Program-made: the position numbers and the translations under genes
In this document: piece after piece, positions 5,177 through 5,181 of the stretch
Layout: each line of letters begins with the position of its first letter
Numbering within the stretch: position 1 is the stretch's first letter
Assembly (NCBI GenBank): GCA_021324035.1
Contig: JAJPJU010000232.1
Location: 1 to 5,181 of the forward strand
Length of the DNA stretch: 5,181 nucleotides
Direction of reading: 5' to 3'
DNA from: Spartobacteria bacterium
GTDB lineage: Bacteria; Verrucomicrobiota; Verrucomicrobiia; Chthoniobacterales; UBA10450
Notes under the pieces: model-generated
What the model was told of the DNA's origin: nothing
The model's database searches: none
What the model saw: only the letters and a program-made list of their open reading frames with translations

Positions 5177-5181
5177 ATGGC

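Noticed and set aside
1..5181. Search for CRISPR arrays, tRNA or rRNA genes, transposases and phage genes.
   Set aside because: No regularly spaced repeats, tRNA-like cloverleaf, or mobile-element protein motifs were seen in either strand; nearly all the window is accounted for by six housekeeping-type genes.

Overview
The window is ordinary-looking chromosomal DNA, moderately GC-rich and densely coding, from a Gram-negative (diderm) bacterium. The diderm call rests on a phospholipid-transport operon (mlaE-mlaF-mlaD), which serves two-membrane envelopes. The lineage cannot be fixed from sequence alone. The gene mix (Lhr-family helicase, ALG5-like glycosyltransferase, exported plant-type asparaginase, three-gene Mla cassette) and the short GGCGGCTG/CAGCCGCC intergenic palindromes would suit a soil Verrucomicrobiota-type or similar environmental bacterium, but that is a weak inference.

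The left half (1-2424) is read entirely from the minus strand. In transcription order it carries an isoaspartyl peptidase/L-asparaginase with an apparent signal peptide (1411-2424), a family 2 glycosyltransferase resembling dolichyl/polyprenyl-phosphate glucosyltransferases (641-1354), and the first 181 codons of an Lhr-type superfamily 2 helicase (543 down to the window edge). Gaps of 56 and 97 bases separate them. The 97-base gap holds nested inverted and direct repeats that can form a hairpin right after the glycosyltransferase stop codon. A second perfect inverted repeat sits on the asparaginase stop codon. The three genes have no obvious common function; co-orientation is the only hint of cotranscription.

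The right half (2523-5150) is read from the plus strand and is a compact operon: MlaE permease, MlaF ATPase and MlaD MCE-domain protein. mlaE and mlaF overlap by 4 bases (ATGA), and mlaF and mlaD overlap by 20 bases. Together they encode the core of an inner-membrane ABC transporter. MlaF hydrolyses ATP, MlaE forms the membrane channel, and MlaD hangs into the periplasm as a lipid-binding ring. No mlaB, mlaC or mlaA is visible, but the window ends 31 bases after mlaD. A GC-rich inverted repeat follows mlaD and may be a terminator.

The two halves are divergent around a 98-base spacer (2425-2522) that must contain both sets of upstream signals. I found no convincing new system. The points most worth a second look are the roughly 30-residue insertion inside the MCE domain of MlaD, its basic low-complexity tail, the Asp-Thr processing site and apparent export of the asparaginase, and the repeats in the 97-base gap.
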